Positions 1 through 7,644 of a stretch of DNA of 11,538 bases are shown piece after piece (the stretch's first letter is position 1; every line of letters begins with the position of its first letter). The notes beneath the pieces are model-generated. The model did not search any database and had not been told where the DNA came from. It worked only from the letters and a program-made list of their open reading frames with translations. Source of the stretch: Porphyrobacter sp. (lineage in GTDB: Bacteria; Pseudomonadota; Alphaproteobacteria; Sphingomonadales; Sphingomonadaceae); contig JACIYY010000037.1 of NCBI GenBank assembly GCA_014359685.1, positions 1 to 11,538 on the forward strand. The letters are read 5' to 3'. The position numbers and the translations under genes were made by a program.

Positions 1-407
1 TGGAGGCGGCGGTGGCGGATGCGGCGGTCGATGCCTCCTACCGCGCCGCGCCGATGGTGGAGGACGCGGTGCGCACGGTCGGCATCGACAATGCGCTGGC
101 GCTGGTGCGCGGCGGCCCGACCGCCGCGACCGACTTCCTGCGCCGCGAGATGGGCGGGCGGCTGCTGGGCGCGCTGGTGCCGGGGATCGCGGACGCGCTG
201 CACATCATGCAGGACCCGCTGATGGGGGAGCTGCTGTCGGTGGCGGCGGGCGTGGACCTCGCCGCGCTCGCCCGCGCGGTCAGCGGCACGGTGGAGGAGG
301 CGATCTGGAGCGAGATCGCGGCCGAGGAAGCCGCCATCCGCGCCGACCCCGCCGCCACCCGCGATCCGGTGCTGATCGGCGTGTTCGGGGCCGGGGCGGC
401 GCTGTAG
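1..407 (+). CDS. DUF4197 family protein, 3' end only
   Basis: This is the C-terminal part of a gene that enters from the left edge; the frame is already open at base 3, so the GTG at 12 need not be the start. The segment around YRAAPMVEDAVRTVGIDNAL and the following GGPTAATDFLRREMGGRL resembles the conserved core of DUF4197 proteins, where a 'DAL.IL.G...AAT.Y.R' stretch precedes a helical C-terminal half. Family members are small, helical, often secreted proteins of unknown function. Any N-terminal signal peptide lies outside the window. The frame closes with TAG at 405-407 and converges on the DUF2490 gene, with a bulged hairpin between the two stops. Family assignment is from motif memory; no function is claimed. 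Confidence 0.75.
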   Translation, partial: EAAVADAAVDASYRAAPMVEDAVRTVGIDNALALVRGGPTAATDFLRREMGGRLLGALVPGIADALHIMQDPLMGELLSVAAGVDLAALARAVSGTVEEAIWSEIAAEEAAIRADPAATRDPVLIGVFGAGAAL

Positions 408-436
408 GGCGATGTTGCGTTCCGATCCGCTGCCCG

Positions 437-459
437 GTCCCGTGCAGCACGACACGGAC
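437..459. terminator. Hairpin between convergent genes
   Basis: GTCCCGTG (437-444) pairs with CACGGAC (453-459), giving seven base pairs with one bulged C and an 8-nt loop. It sits between the DUF4197 stop (407) and the DUF2490 stop (461), where a bidirectional terminator would be expected. Neither strand has a clear T-run after the stem, so this is a weak call. Confidence 0.3.
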
Positions 460-460
460 G

Positions 461-1117
461 CTAAGGGCGGAAGGTCAGCGTCACCTGCGGGACATGGCTG
501 AGCCGGTCGGGCGCACCCTCGCGCGGCGACAGCAGCAACAGGTAATTGAGGCCGGCCACAAGATGCGGCGACAGCCGTTGCTGGACCCCGGCAATGGCGC
601 GCCAGCTATCGACCCGCGCCTCCTCGGCCGGGTGCTGCGGGCGGGCGATATAGAGCACCTCCGCCGATCCGGTCAGCGCCGTCCGCCCGCTGAGCGGCAG
701 GCTCGCCGCCACCCGCTGCCGCAGCCGCCATTCCGTGCGCGGGGCGCCATCGAAGAAGCGCTGCTCCACCCGTGTGCGGAACGCCAGCGGCCCGGCGCTG
801 ATCGTCACCTGCTGGTGCGGCCGCAGCTCGTATCCGCCGGCGAACTCGACATAGGCGCCGCCCGCGCCGACGCTGACCGCCTCTGACAGGCGCACATCGA
901 CATTGGCGCGGGTCAGCAGCTGGTCCGCCCCCTGGCGCAACCGGGGCGAGGCCTCCAGATTGGCCACAATCCCCTGGTCGAGCGGAACGGCGGCGCTGAC
1001 GACGAACCACAATTGCGTATCCTCTGGCGTCGCCTGCGCCGGACTGGCGATAAACGCCCATCCCACAAGCATGGGCGCGCCGCTGCGAAGGGCGGAAAAG
1101 CCGGTTGTGCGCTTCAT
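461..1117 (-). CDS. Secreted DUF2490 domain protein
   Basis: A 218-residue protein with a typical Sec signal peptide: basic start MKRTT, hydrophobic core around [10 protein letters not shown], and likely cleavage after SPAQA near residue 29. The mature part begins [11 protein letters not shown] and alternates short beta-like segments such as [22 protein letters not shown] and VLYIARP. It ends with a strand-like [10 protein letters not shown]. This is the pattern of DUF2490, a periplasmic or outer-membrane beta-barrel-like family of unknown function. The ATG at 1117 is chosen because it directly precedes the signal peptide and has AGGA six bases upstream. The frame stays open to 1762, but that part lies antisense to talC and is not protein-like. 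The gene is divergent from talC across 60 bp and is unlikely to share its function. Confidence 0.8.
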   Translation of the reverse strand: MKRTTGFSALRSGAPMLVGWAFIASPAQATPEDTQLWFVVSAAVPLDQGIVANLEASPRLRQGADQLLTRANVDVRLSEAVSVGAGGAYVEFAGGYELRPHQQVTISAGPLAFRTRVEQRFFDGAPRTEWRLRQRVAASLPLSGRTALTGSAEVLYIARPQHPAEEARVDSWRAIAGVQQRLSPHLVAGLNYLLLLSPREGAPDRLSHVPQVTLTFRP

Positions 1118-1177
1118 CGGGCGTCCTATACGAAGCCCGTGAGCCGCCGCGTAGCCCCGTTCGCCGAAAGGCCTGTG
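1118..1177. promoter_or_regulatory. Short divergent promoter region, DUF2490 / talC
   Basis: These 60 bases must hold the start signals for the divergent DUF2490 gene and for talC-cobT, unless the promoters lie inside the opposing genes. CGGGC (1118-1122) and GCCCG (1135-1139) form a 5-bp inverted repeat with a 12-nt spacer. GAAAGG (1166-1171) is the talC ribosome binding site, six bases before its ATG. No convincing -35/-10 pair is visible on either strand. Confidence 0.35.
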
Positions 1178-1831
1178 ATGAAATTCTTTGTCGACACCGC
1201 CGATACGGCCGAGATCGAGGAGCTGGCCGCGACCGGCCTGCTCGACGGCGTGACCACCAACCCCACGCTGATCCACAAGAGCGGCAAGGACTTCCTCGCC
1301 GTGACACAGGAGATCTGCGCGCTGGTCGACGGGCCGGTCTCGGCCGAGGTGGTGGCGCTCGACCATGCCGGGATGCTGCGCGAGGCCGAGGTGCTGCGCC
1401 GCATCGCCGACAATGTCTGCATCAAGGTGCCGCTGACCGTGGACGGGCTCAAGACCTGCAAGGCGCTCACCGGCGAGGGCACGATGGTCAATGTCACGCT
1501 GTGCTTTTCCGCCAACCAGGCGCTGCTCGCGGCCAAGGCCGGCGCCACCTTCGTCTCGCCCTTCGTCGGCCGGCACGACGATAACGGCTTCGACGGCATG
1601 GCGCTGATCCGCGATATCCGCCTGATCTACGACAATTACGCCTTCGACACGCAGATTCTCGCCGCCAGCATCCGCCACCCGGTGCACGTGCTGGAAGCGG
1701 CGAAGATCGGCGCCGACGTGGCGACGATGCCGGCCAAGGTGGTCAAGGCGCTGTTCCACCATGTCCTGACCGATCAGGGGATCGAAGGCTTTCTGGCCGA
1801 CTGGGCGCGGACCGGGCAGGCGATCGGATAG
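1178..1831 (+). CDS. tal: TalC-type transaldolase (fructose-6-phosphate aldolase family)
   Basis: A 217-residue, full-length member of the small transaldolase/FSA class I aldolase family, which transfers or releases dihydroxyacetone units in the cytoplasmic non-oxidative pentose phosphate pathway. Visible hallmarks are FFVDTAD at the start with Asp6, GVTTNPTL (24-31), Schiff-base Lys83 in [19 protein letters not shown] (105-116), SPFVGRHDD (127-135) and AASIRHP (162-168). Glu57 in SAEVV and Phe129 stand where E. coli FsaA has Gln59 and Tyr131. From what is known of that family, this favours transaldolase over fructose-6-phosphate aldolase activity. The ATG at 1178 follows GAAAGG and matches the family N-terminus; the frame upstream overlaps the DUF2490 gene. 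cobT follows after 5 nt, so the two are probably co-transcribed. Confidence 0.93.
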   Translation: MKFFVDTADTAEIEELAATGLLDGVTTNPTLIHKSGKDFLAVTQEICALVDGPVSAEVVALDHAGMLREAEVLRRIADNVCIKVPLTVDGLKTCKALTGEGTMVNVTLCFSANQALLAAKAGATFVSPFVGRHDDNGFDGMALIRDIRLIYDNYAFDTQILAASIRHPVHVLEAAKIGADVATMPAKVVKALFHHVLTDQGIEGFLADWARTGQAIG

Positions 1832-1836
1832 GCGCT

Positions 1837-3657
1837 TTGGCGGACGAGACGCCCCTCGACCGGTTCCGGCAGGCGCTGACCGGCGCGGTGCGGGCGATCG
1901 CCCACGATCCGGAGGCGCAGGTCAGCTGGACCGCCGACGCGCCGGCGATGCAGGGCGACACGCTCAGGGTGCCGATGCCCGCCCGCTCGCTGCCCGCCGA
2001 CCAGGCGCGCGAGGCGCGCGGCTTCGCCGACAGCTTCGCGCTGCGCCTGCGCCACCACGACGAAGCGCTGCACCGCCGCGCCGTGCCGGCCGAGCCGGAG
2101 GCGCGCGCCTGTTTCGAGGCGGTCGAGCGGGTCCGCTACGAAGCGCTCGGCGAAACCCGCTTCGCCGGGATGCGCGACAATCTGGCGGCGGCGACCGACC
2201 AGCGCACCCGCACCGATCCGATCGTCCGCGCGCGCGAGGCGGACGAGGTGCCGCTGCGCACCGCGCTGGCGCTGATGCTGCGCGAGCAGCTGACCGGCCA
2301 GCCGATCCCCGACGGCGCCCGCCGCGGCGTGGAGATGGTGCGCGACTTCATCGAAAGCCGCGTCGGCGACGATTTCGAGCGCCTCGGCGACCTGCTCACC
2401 GACCAGCGGGCGTTCCAGTCGCTCTCGCTGGCCATGCTCCGCCACCTCGACCTGGTCCCGCCCGAGCTGCCGGACGAGGATCATGGCGACGATAGCGGGG
2501 ACGAGGAACCGGGCGGCGACGAGGCCGACGAAGAGGGCGAGGACCAGCCGCAGGACGACGCCACCCGCCGCCCGCAGGAGGAGGTCACCGGCGAGGCCGG
2601 CGAGGACGAGGACGGCGAGGGCGAGAGCAGCGAGGGCGAGCAGGATCTCACCGAAGGCGAGGGCGGCGAGGAGGGCGAGGAGCGCCAGCTCCCGGCGCGC
2701 CCCAACCGGGCGTGGACCGACCTGCCCGACAGCTTCGGCTACGCAGTGTTCACCGACAGCTTCGACGAGGTGGTCGAGGCGTCCGAATTGTGCGACCCGG
2801 AGGAGCTGACCCGCCTGCGCGCCTATCTCGACAGCCAGCTGACCGGCCTTGCCGGCGTCGTCACCCGCCTCGCCAACCGGCTCCAGCGGCGGCTGATGGC
2901 GCAGCAGAACCGCAGCTGGGATTTCGATCAGGAGGAGGGGCTGCTCGATGCCGCGCGGCTGGCGCGGGTGATCGTCAGCCCCGGCCAGTCGCTCAGCTAC
3001 AAGGTCGAACGCGAGGTCGAGTTCAAGGACACGGTGGTCACGCTGCTGATCGACAATTCCGGCTCGATGCGCGGCCGGCCGATCAGCATCGCCGCGATCA
3101 GCGCCGACATCCTCGCCCGCACGCTGGAGCGGTGCGGGGTCAAGGTCGAGATCCTCGGCTTCACCACCCGCGCCTGGAAGGGCGGGCAATCGCGCGAGAA
3201 ATGGCTGGCCAGCGGCAAGCCGGCCCATCCCGGCCGGCTCAACGATCTGCGCCACATCATCTACAAGAAGGCCGACGAGCCGATGCGCCGCGCGCGCAAG
3301 AATCTCGGCCTGATGATGCGCGAAGGGCTGCTCAAGGAGAATATCGACGGCGAGGCGCTGCTATGGGCGCACAGCCGCCTGCTGGCCCGGCCGGAGGATC
3401 GCCGCATCCTGATGGTCATCTCGGACGGCGCGCCGGTCGACGATTCGACGCTCAGCGTGAACAGCGCCGGCTATCTGGAGATGCATCTGCGCAAGGTGAT
3501 CGACTGGATCGAAACCCAGTCCCCGGTCCAGCTGGTCGCCATCGGCATCGGCCACGACGTGACCCGCTATTACAAGCGCGCGGTCACGATCATGGACGCC
3601 GAGCAATTGGGCGGCACGATGATCGAGCAGCTGGCGGGCCTGTTCGAGGGGGAGTGA
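1837..3657 (+). CDS. cobT: Aerobic cobaltochelatase subunit CobT
   Basis: A 606-residue protein with the layout of CobT. The N-terminal CobT domain starts with [17 protein letters not shown], followed by a very acidic Glu/Asp/Gly linker at about residues 212-285. The C-terminal von Willebrand A-like domain (about 395-606) carries the MIDAS motif DNSGS at 406-410. With CobN and the AAA+ protein CobS, CobT forms the ATP-dependent enzyme that inserts cobalt into hydrogenobyrinic acid diamide in aerobic cobalamin synthesis. The start is a TTG: reading upstream in this frame, there is no ATG, GTG or TTG before the stop at 1582-1584, and the first internal ATG would remove 37 conserved residues. 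It lies 5 nt after talC, suggesting translational coupling. cobS and cobN, the usual partners, are not in the window; cobS is often adjacent in alphaproteobacteria. Confidence 0.93.
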   Translation: MADETPLDRFRQALTGAVRAIAHDPEAQVSWTADAPAMQGDTLRVPMPARSLPADQAREARGFADSFALRLRHHDEALHRRAVPAEPEARACFEAVERVRYEALGETRFAGMRDNLAAATDQRTRTDPIVRAREADEVPLRTALALMLREQLTGQPIPDGARRGVEMVRDFIESRVGDDFERLGDLLTDQRAFQSLSLAMLRHLDLVPPELPDEDHGDDSGDEEPGGDEADEEGEDQPQDDATRRPQEEVTGEAGEDEDGEGESSEGEQDLTEGEGGEEGEERQLPARPNRAWTDLPDSFGYAVFTDSFDEVVEASELCDPEELTRLRAYLDSQLTGLAGVVTRLANRLQRRLMAQQNRSWDFDQEEGLLDAARLARVIVSPGQSLSYKVEREVEFKDTVVTLLIDNSGSMRGRPISIAAISADILARTLERCGVKVEILGFTTRAWKGGQSREKWLASGKPAHPGRLNDLRHIIYKKADEPMRRARKNLGLMMREGLLKENIDGEALLWAHSRLLARPEDRRILMVISDGAPVDDSTLSVNSAGYLEMHLRKVIDWIETQSPVQLVAIGIGHDVTRYYKRAVTIMDAEQLGGTMIEQLAGLFEGE

Positions 3658-3718
3658 GATCACGCCCGCGTCACAGGTCCGGCGGCAGGCCCGGCGACAG
3701 CCCCTGCGCTCCGTGATC
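3658..3718 (+). terminator. Nested inverted repeat directly after cobT
   Basis: GATCACG (3658-3664) begins at the base after the cobT stop and is matched perfectly by CGTGATC (3712-3718). Inside it, GCAGG (3685-3689) pairs with CCTGC (3703-3707). No T-run follows, so it is either a GC-rich terminator or an mRNA 3'-end stabilising fold; the strand is taken from cobT. Confidence 0.35.
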
Positions 3719-3945
3719 CCCCTCGCCGCTCTCCGCGCCGCGTCGGCCGGGTTCCGCCGGTCCGTCCCCCGATCGCGATTTCCTACCCGCCGCCTCCCGC
3801 GCTATGGCCCGGCGATGGCCCGCTTTGCCCCCCTCCCCCGCTCTGCCGCGCGCGGCACCGCGCTCGCCGGCCCGCTCATTTTACCCTCAGGACCCTGTTC
3901 CAAGCGTTCCAGCCGTGCCCCAGCTGCGACGAACCGAGTGGTCTG
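3719..3945. other. Intergenic region between cobT and ybeY
   Basis: This gap (288 bp counting from the cobT stop) is pyrimidine-rich on the + strand in its middle part. A 77-codon frame (3713-3946) crosses it and its TGA overlaps the ybeY ATG. Its translation is arginine/alanine/proline-rich without a recognisable pattern or ribosome binding site, so I do not call it a gene. A promoter for ybeY is expected here, but no clear -35/-10 pair was found. phoH, the usual upstream neighbour of ybeY, is absent. Confidence 0.5.
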
Positions 3946-4434
3946 ATGGAGCTGGCGATCGACATCGAAGCGCCGTGGCCGGCCGGTGACTGGCAGGCGC
4001 TGGCCGACCGCGCCGCCGCCGCCGCAGCCGCCGTCGCGCCGGAGCTCGCCAATCCGCGCCTTGCCGCCAGCCTGCTGTTCACCTGCGATGCCGAAATCCA
4101 CGCCCTCAACCGCCAGTGGCGCGACAAGGACCGGCCCACCAATGTGCTGTCCTTCCCGATGCTAGGGCGCCCCGCTTTGCTCGCGCTGGCGCTCGACGGC
4201 CCGCCCGAATTGCTGGGCGACATCGCGCTGGCGCACGAGACCTGCGCGCGCGAGGCGGCGGCCAGGGGGATTGCGCTGGCCGACCATGCCGCCCATCTGA
4301 TCGTCCACGGCCTGCTCCATCTGGCCGGTCACGACCACGACCGCTCGTCGGACGAGGCAGAGAGGATGGAAGCGATGGAGACGATGGCGCTTGCGCGCCT
4401 GGGGATCGCCGACCCATACCGGTCCGGCGCATAA
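3946..4434 (+). CDS. ybeY: Endoribonuclease YbeY (rRNA maturation factor)
   Basis: A 162-residue metal-dependent RNase needed for 16S rRNA 3'-end maturation and ribosome quality control in the cytoplasm. The zinc-binding motif H-x3-H-x5-H is visible as HGLLHLAGHDH, with His121, His125 and His131. The other family signatures are present: LNRQWRDKDRPTNVLSFP (54-71) and LLGDIALA (89-96). Length is normal. The ATG at 3946 gives the expected N-terminus (MELAIDIEAP); the upstream GAGTGG is a poor ribosome binding site. corC follows after 19 nt, the arrangement seen in many proteobacteria. In that conserved block phoH normally precedes ybeY and lnt follows corC; both are missing here. Confidence 0.95.
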   Translation: MELAIDIEAPWPAGDWQALADRAAAAAAAVAPELANPRLAASLLFTCDAEIHALNRQWRDKDRPTNVLSFPMLGRPALLALALDGPPELLGDIALAHETCAREAAARGIALADHAAHLIVHGLLHLAGHDHDRSSDEAERMEAMETMALARLGIADPYRSGA

Positions 4435-4453
4435 AGGGGAAAGCAACAGGGCG

Positions 4454-5401
4454 ATGCCCGAAAGTTCCAGAAGTCCCGCCAAGGCGGCGGGCGGATCGAA
4501 CAATGGAGAGCCGGACAGTCGGCGCGGGCTGTGGCACGCGATCCGCAGCCTGTTCGACGAGGAGGGCGACACCTCGCTGCGCGCGCAGATCGAGGAAGCG
4601 ATCGACGAGCGGGAGGAGAAGACCGCCGGCGACGGCGCGGCCGACAAGAACGACCTCTCCCCGGTCGAGCTGACGATGCTGCGCAACCTGCTCCATTTCA
4701 GCGAGCACGATGCCGATGACGTGGCGATCCCGCGCGGCGAGATCGTCGCGGTGGACGCGACCGCCAGCTGGGCGGAGCTGATCGAGCTGTTCGCCGAGCA
4801 CGGCCATTCGCGCCTGCCGGTCTATCGCGAGACGCTCGACCAGGTGATCGGCATGATGCACCTCAAGGACGTGTTCCCGTTCCTCGCCCGCGGCCTGCCG
4901 CCGCCGGCCGACTGGACCGTGCTGATGCGCCAGCCGCTCTACGTCCCGCAGGCGCGCGGCGCGCTCGACGTGCTGGCCGACATGCGGTCCCGCCGCATCC
5001 ATCTGGCGATCGTGGTCGACGAATTCTCCGGCACCGACGGGATCATCACCATCGAGGATCTGGTCGAGGAAATCGTCGGCAATATCGAGGACGAGCACGA
5101 CGATGCCCCGGTCGATCTGGTGGTCCCGGTGGGCGAGGGGATGTGGGACGCCGATGCCCGCGCGGAGCTGGAGGATGTCGCCCGGCTGGTCGAGGATCCG
5201 CGCCTCGCCGAGGTCGAAGGATCGGTCGACACGCTGGGCGGGCTTGCGGTGGTGCTGGCGGAAAAGGTGCCGCAGCCCGGCGCTGTGCTGACCCACGATA
5301 GCGGCTGGCGGATCGAGGTCACCGGCGGCGACGAGACCCACGTCACCCGGCTGCGGCTGCACCGGCCCGAAAGCGCGCAAGGCGCCGACGACGCGGCCTG
5401 A
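4454..5401 (+). CDS. corC: CorC/HlyC-family CBS-domain protein (hemolysin-like)
   Basis: A 315-residue soluble protein. A polar N-terminal stretch is followed by an acidic helical region (about 35-75), two CBS domains (about 88-146 and 155-213) and a C-terminal CorC_HlyC domain (about 228-305). The strongest signature is GIITIEDLVEEIVGNIEDEH, at the end of the second CBS domain. CBS pairs bind adenine nucleotides; CorC proteins are linked to magnesium and cobalt efflux or homeostasis, and the 'hemolysin' label is historical. The ATG at 4454 is preferred over upstream alternatives inside ybeY because purine-rich AAAGGGGAAAG and CAGGG lie just upstream. It is in an operon with ybeY, and a T-tailed terminator candidate follows. 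lnt, its frequent downstream neighbour, is replaced by a LysR gene. Confidence 0.92.
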   Translation: MPESSRSPAKAAGGSNNGEPDSRRGLWHAIRSLFDEEGDTSLRAQIEEAIDEREEKTAGDGAADKNDLSPVELTMLRNLLHFSEHDADDVAIPRGEIVAVDATASWAELIELFAEHGHSRLPVYRETLDQVIGMMHLKDVFPFLARGLPPPADWTVLMRQPLYVPQARGALDVLADMRSRRIHLAIVVDEFSGTDGIITIEDLVEEIVGNIEDEHDDAPVDLVVPVGEGMWDADARAELEDVARLVEDPRLAEVEGSVDTLGGLAVVLAEKVPQPGAVLTHDSGWRIEVTGGDETHVTRLRLHRPESAQGADDAA

Positions 5402-5406
5402 CCCCG

Positions 5407-5465
5407 CGCCGCCTCGGCCCGGCCGGCGCGCAGCCCCGCCCATCTCACTGGCGGCGAAGTTTTTT
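5407..5465 (+). terminator. Rho-independent terminator candidate after corC
   Basis: CGCCGCC (5407-5413) pairs perfectly with GGCGGCG (5450-5456), and TTTTTT (5460-5465) follows three bases later. The intervening 36 nt contain a further GC-rich self-complementary segment (CGGCCCGGCCGG). It starts 6 nt after the corC stop, which suits the end of the ybeY-corC transcript. The long loop makes it atypical. Confidence 0.45.
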
Positions 5466-5470
5466 CCGCA

Positions 5471-5521
5471 TTGCAGCAAAAGTCCTCGACAGATGTTGCA
5501 GTTTTTTGAACACTGGTCGCC
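5471..5521 (+). promoter_or_regulatory. AT-richer leader of the LysR gene with repeated TTGCAG
   Basis: This is one of the few AT-rich patches here. TTGCAG occurs at 5471-5476 and 5496-5501, and the first lies in the small palindrome TTGC-A-GCAA (5471-5479). LysR proteins commonly bind dyads near their own promoters, so these are operator candidates. A Shine-Dalgarno sequence before the ATG at 5522 is not evident, and the -35/-10 elements cannot be placed with confidence. Confidence 0.3.
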
Positions 5522-6400
5522 ATGCGTCGTCTCCCGCCCCTCCGCTCGCTCGAAGCCTTCGTGCGCATCGTGCGCCTCGGCTCGGCGCGGGCGGCGGCCG
5601 GCGAGCTGGGGCTGAGCCCTTCGGCGCTGTCGCGGCGGGTCACCACTCTGGAGGAGTTCACCGGCAAGAAGCTGTTCTCCCGCACCGGGCAGGCGATGAA
5701 GCTGACCGACGAAGGGCGCGCCTTCTACGACTCGGTGACCCCGCATCTGGAGGCGCTGGCGGTGGCGGTGGAGAGCCATTCGGAAAATCTCCAGCTGCTG
5801 CGGCTGCGGCTGGGGGTCCTGCCGCTGTTCGGCACGCACCGGCTGTTTCCCCGCCTGGCGGAGCTGCGCCAGCAGCATCCGCGCCTGCATATCGACATCG
5901 ACACCCGCCCCAATCTCGACGAGCGGGTCGGCGATACGCTCGATGCGGCGATCCTGCTGACGATCGAGCCGCCGGCCAGCTTCCATCAGGTGCGGCTGGA
6001 CCAGAACACCATCCACGCGATCTGCCAGCGCGACCTCGCCGAGGCGCTAGGCCCCACGCCCGACCGCGCCGCGCTGGCCCGCCAGACCTTCCTGGTCCAG
6101 ACCGACATGCCGCTCAGCTTCGATGCCTGGAAGACCGCTTTGGGGATGCCCGATCTCCAGCCGATGGCGGTCGACCATTACGATTCCGGCCAGCTGATCC
6201 TGGAGGCGGCGGCGCAGGGGCTGGGCATCGCGATCATGCACGATGACCATGTGCGGCGGAACAACGACCCGCGTCTGGCCAAGCTCTACGACCTGCCGAT
6301 CGCCAGCCCCTACAGCTACTGGTTCATCTGCCGCCCGGCCGACCTCGCCTCCCGCCCGGTGCGGATCTTCCACGATTGGCTGGTCACCGCCGGGCTGTGA
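5522..6400 (+). CDS. LysR-family transcriptional regulator
   Basis: A 292-residue protein of standard LysR length. The N-terminal winged helix-turn-helix (about 5-65) shows LRSLEAFVRIVRLGSARAAA, then LSPSALSRRVTTLEE and LFSRTGQAMKLTDEG, all typical. The rest (about 90-292) is a periplasmic-binding-protein-like effector domain (LRLGVLPLFG at its start, AAAQGLGIAIMHDD near the end). The style resembles GcvA-like regulators, but the effector cannot be read from sequence. It follows corC by 120 bp, behind a terminator candidate, so it probably has its own promoter. It converges on the aminotransferase-transporter operon, their stop codons 32 bp apart. Proximity suggests it may control that operon, though LysR regulators are more often divergent from their targets. 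Confidence 0.93.
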   Translation: MRRLPPLRSLEAFVRIVRLGSARAAAGELGLSPSALSRRVTTLEEFTGKKLFSRTGQAMKLTDEGRAFYDSVTPHLEALAVAVESHSENLQLLRLRLGVLPLFGTHRLFPRLAELRQQHPRLHIDIDTRPNLDERVGDTLDAAILLTIEPPASFHQVRLDQNTIHAICQRDLAEALGPTPDRAALARQTFLVQTDMPLSFDAWKTALGMPDLQPMAVDHYDSGQLILEAAAQGLGIAIMHDDHVRRNNDPRLAKLYDLPIASPYSYWFICRPADLASRPVRIFHDWLVTAGL

Positions 6401-6425
6401 CCCCCGCCCCGCCCTCCCCCGGCGG
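6387..6425. terminator. Hairpin shared by convergent genes
   Basis: CCGCCGGG (6387-6394) is an exact inverted repeat of CCCGGCGG (6418-6425), separated by 23 nt that contain the LysR stop. It lies between the 3' ends of the LysR gene and the aminotransferase, so it could end transcription from both sides. There is no T-run on either strand, which lowers confidence. Confidence 0.4.
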
Positions 6426-6432
6426 CTTGCCT

Positions 6433-7593
6433 TCAGGCGATCACCTGGTCGACGGCGGCGCAGAAGGCGTCCATTTCCTCGGGCGATCCGATGGTGACGC
6501 GCGAGACGGTCGGCCAGATCGGCCAGCTGCGCCCGATCTGCACCTTGTGCTGCTCCAGCAGCGCGCGCTGCATCTCGGCGGCCGGGCGGGTCTGCCAGTC
6601 GATCATGATCATGTTCGCCTCGCTGCCCGGATGGACTACCACGCCCCGGCCCTGCAGCGTGGCGATGGTGCGCTCGCGGGTGGCGGTCATCTGGGCGCGG
6701 CGGGCGGCGATCTCGGCGGCCATCGTGTAGGACGCATTGCCGCAGGCCACCGCCGGCATCGGCAGCGTGGCGGTGACCTGCTGCCCGTCATAGCGGTACA
6801 TCCGCGCATGCAGCTCGGGCGCGGCGAAGGTCAGGCCCAGCCGCATCCCGGCCATCCCGAACAGCTTGGAGAAGGTCCGCATCACCACCACGTCGCCGCG
6901 CGTCGCCGCCAGCCCGATCGCGCTCGGCGCCTCGGAGAAGTGCAGGTAGGCCTCGTCCACCAGCAGCACCGATTCCGCCGGCTTGTTGGCCGCCAGCCAT
7001 TCGATGTCGGCCACAGGCGTGACGGTGCCGGTCGGGTTGTTGGGGCTGCACACATAATACAGCCCGGCATCGGGCGCGGCGGCCAGCATCGCGCGCACAT
7101 CGGCGCCCCGGCCGGGGACCTGCGGCACCTTGGCCACCGGCGCCTCCAGCCAGGCGGCGGCGCGCCACGCCGCCTCGAAGGTCGGGTCCATCGTCACCAG
7201 CCCGTTCTGCGGCGAGCAGAACGAGACCACGCTGCGGACCAGCGGGTCGCCCGATCCCGGCCAGGTCTGGACCCGCTCCTCGGGCACCCCCTCGACCCCG
7301 GCGACGGTGCGGATCAGCTGGCCGCGCTGGTCGTCGGGGTCGTAGCGGTTGCCCTGCGCGATCACCGCCGCCCCGGCCTGCACGCCGGCCGGGAAGGGCC
7401 CGGTCCAGCATTCGTTGGCCCCCAGCCGCACCGCCCCGGCAACGCCGCGCGCGGCCTGGCTCTGGGCGAGGCCGACCCGGGCCACCGTCGCATTGATCAC
7501 GGCGCCTGTTCCCAGCAGCGCCGCAATGCTCCCGAACTGGCGGCGCGAAAAGCCCCGCCCGATCAGCTCGTCCTGTACCTGTTCATCGAACAT
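6433..7593 (-). CDS. Tat-exported PLP-dependent aminotransferase, HisC-like fold
   Basis: A 386-residue class I/II aminotransferase. Conserved elements are GANECWTGPFP near the core start, SPNNPTG with Asn186 (PLP ring), VDEAY with Asp213 and Tyr216, SK with Lys243 (Schiff base) in TFSKLFGMAGMRLG, and an Arg365 in the position that binds substrate carboxylate. The closest familiar pattern is histidinol-phosphate aminotransferase, but there is an N-terminal extension of about 50 residues. It contains FSRRQFG (twin Arg 17-18), a hydrophobic stretch and an alanine-rich region, which together read as a Tat signal. The folded, cofactor-loaded enzyme would then act in the periplasm. The start at 7593 is chosen because AAAGGGG lies 8 nt upstream; the in-frame ATG at 7629 adds 12 polar residues without a ribosome binding site. 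It is the second gene after the TauE-like transporter. The substrate is unknown, and hisC itself is unlikely because of the export signal. Confidence 0.87.
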   Translation of the reverse strand: MFDEQVQDELIGRGFSRRQFGSIAALLGTGAVINATVARVGLAQSQAARGVAGAVRLGANECWTGPFPAGVQAGAAVIAQGNRYDPDDQRGQLIRTVAGVEGVPEERVQTWPGSGDPLVRSVVSFCSPQNGLVTMDPTFEAAWRAAAWLEAPVAKVPQVPGRGADVRAMLAAAPDAGLYYVCSPNNPTGTVTPVADIEWLAANKPAESVLLVDEAYLHFSEAPSAIGLAATRGDVVVMRTFSKLFGMAGMRLGLTFAAPELHARMYRYDGQQVTATLPMPAVACGNASYTMAAEIAARRAQMTATRERTIATLQGRGVVVHPGSEANMIMIDWQTRPAAEMQRALLEQHKVQIGRSWPIWPTVSRVTIGSPEEMDAFCAAVDQVIA

Positions 7594-7644
7594 CGTCATC
7601 ACCCCTTTGCCGTCATCTTCGTGTGTCATCGGGATGGGACGCGC

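Noticed and set aside
1118..1762. The N-terminal extension of the DUF2490 frame
   Set aside because: It is antisense to talC, and a signal peptide directly follows the ATG at 1117.
1774..3255. A 493-codon minus-strand frame opposite cobT
   Set aside because: Leucine/alanine/arginine-rich antisense of a clearly identified gene.
3658..3945. A cobalamin riboswitch near cobT
   Set aside because: The region is downstream of cobT and no B12-box-like sequence was found there or before talC.
3713..3946. A 77-codon frame ending in a TGATG overlap with ybeY
   Set aside because: The overlap is attractive, but there is no ribosome site, the composition is Arg/Ala/Pro-rich and no pattern is recognisable.
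4106..6016. A 636-codon minus-strand frame opposite ybeY, corC and the LysR gene
   Set aside because: It crosses three well-supported genes on the other strand and has no recognisable domain.
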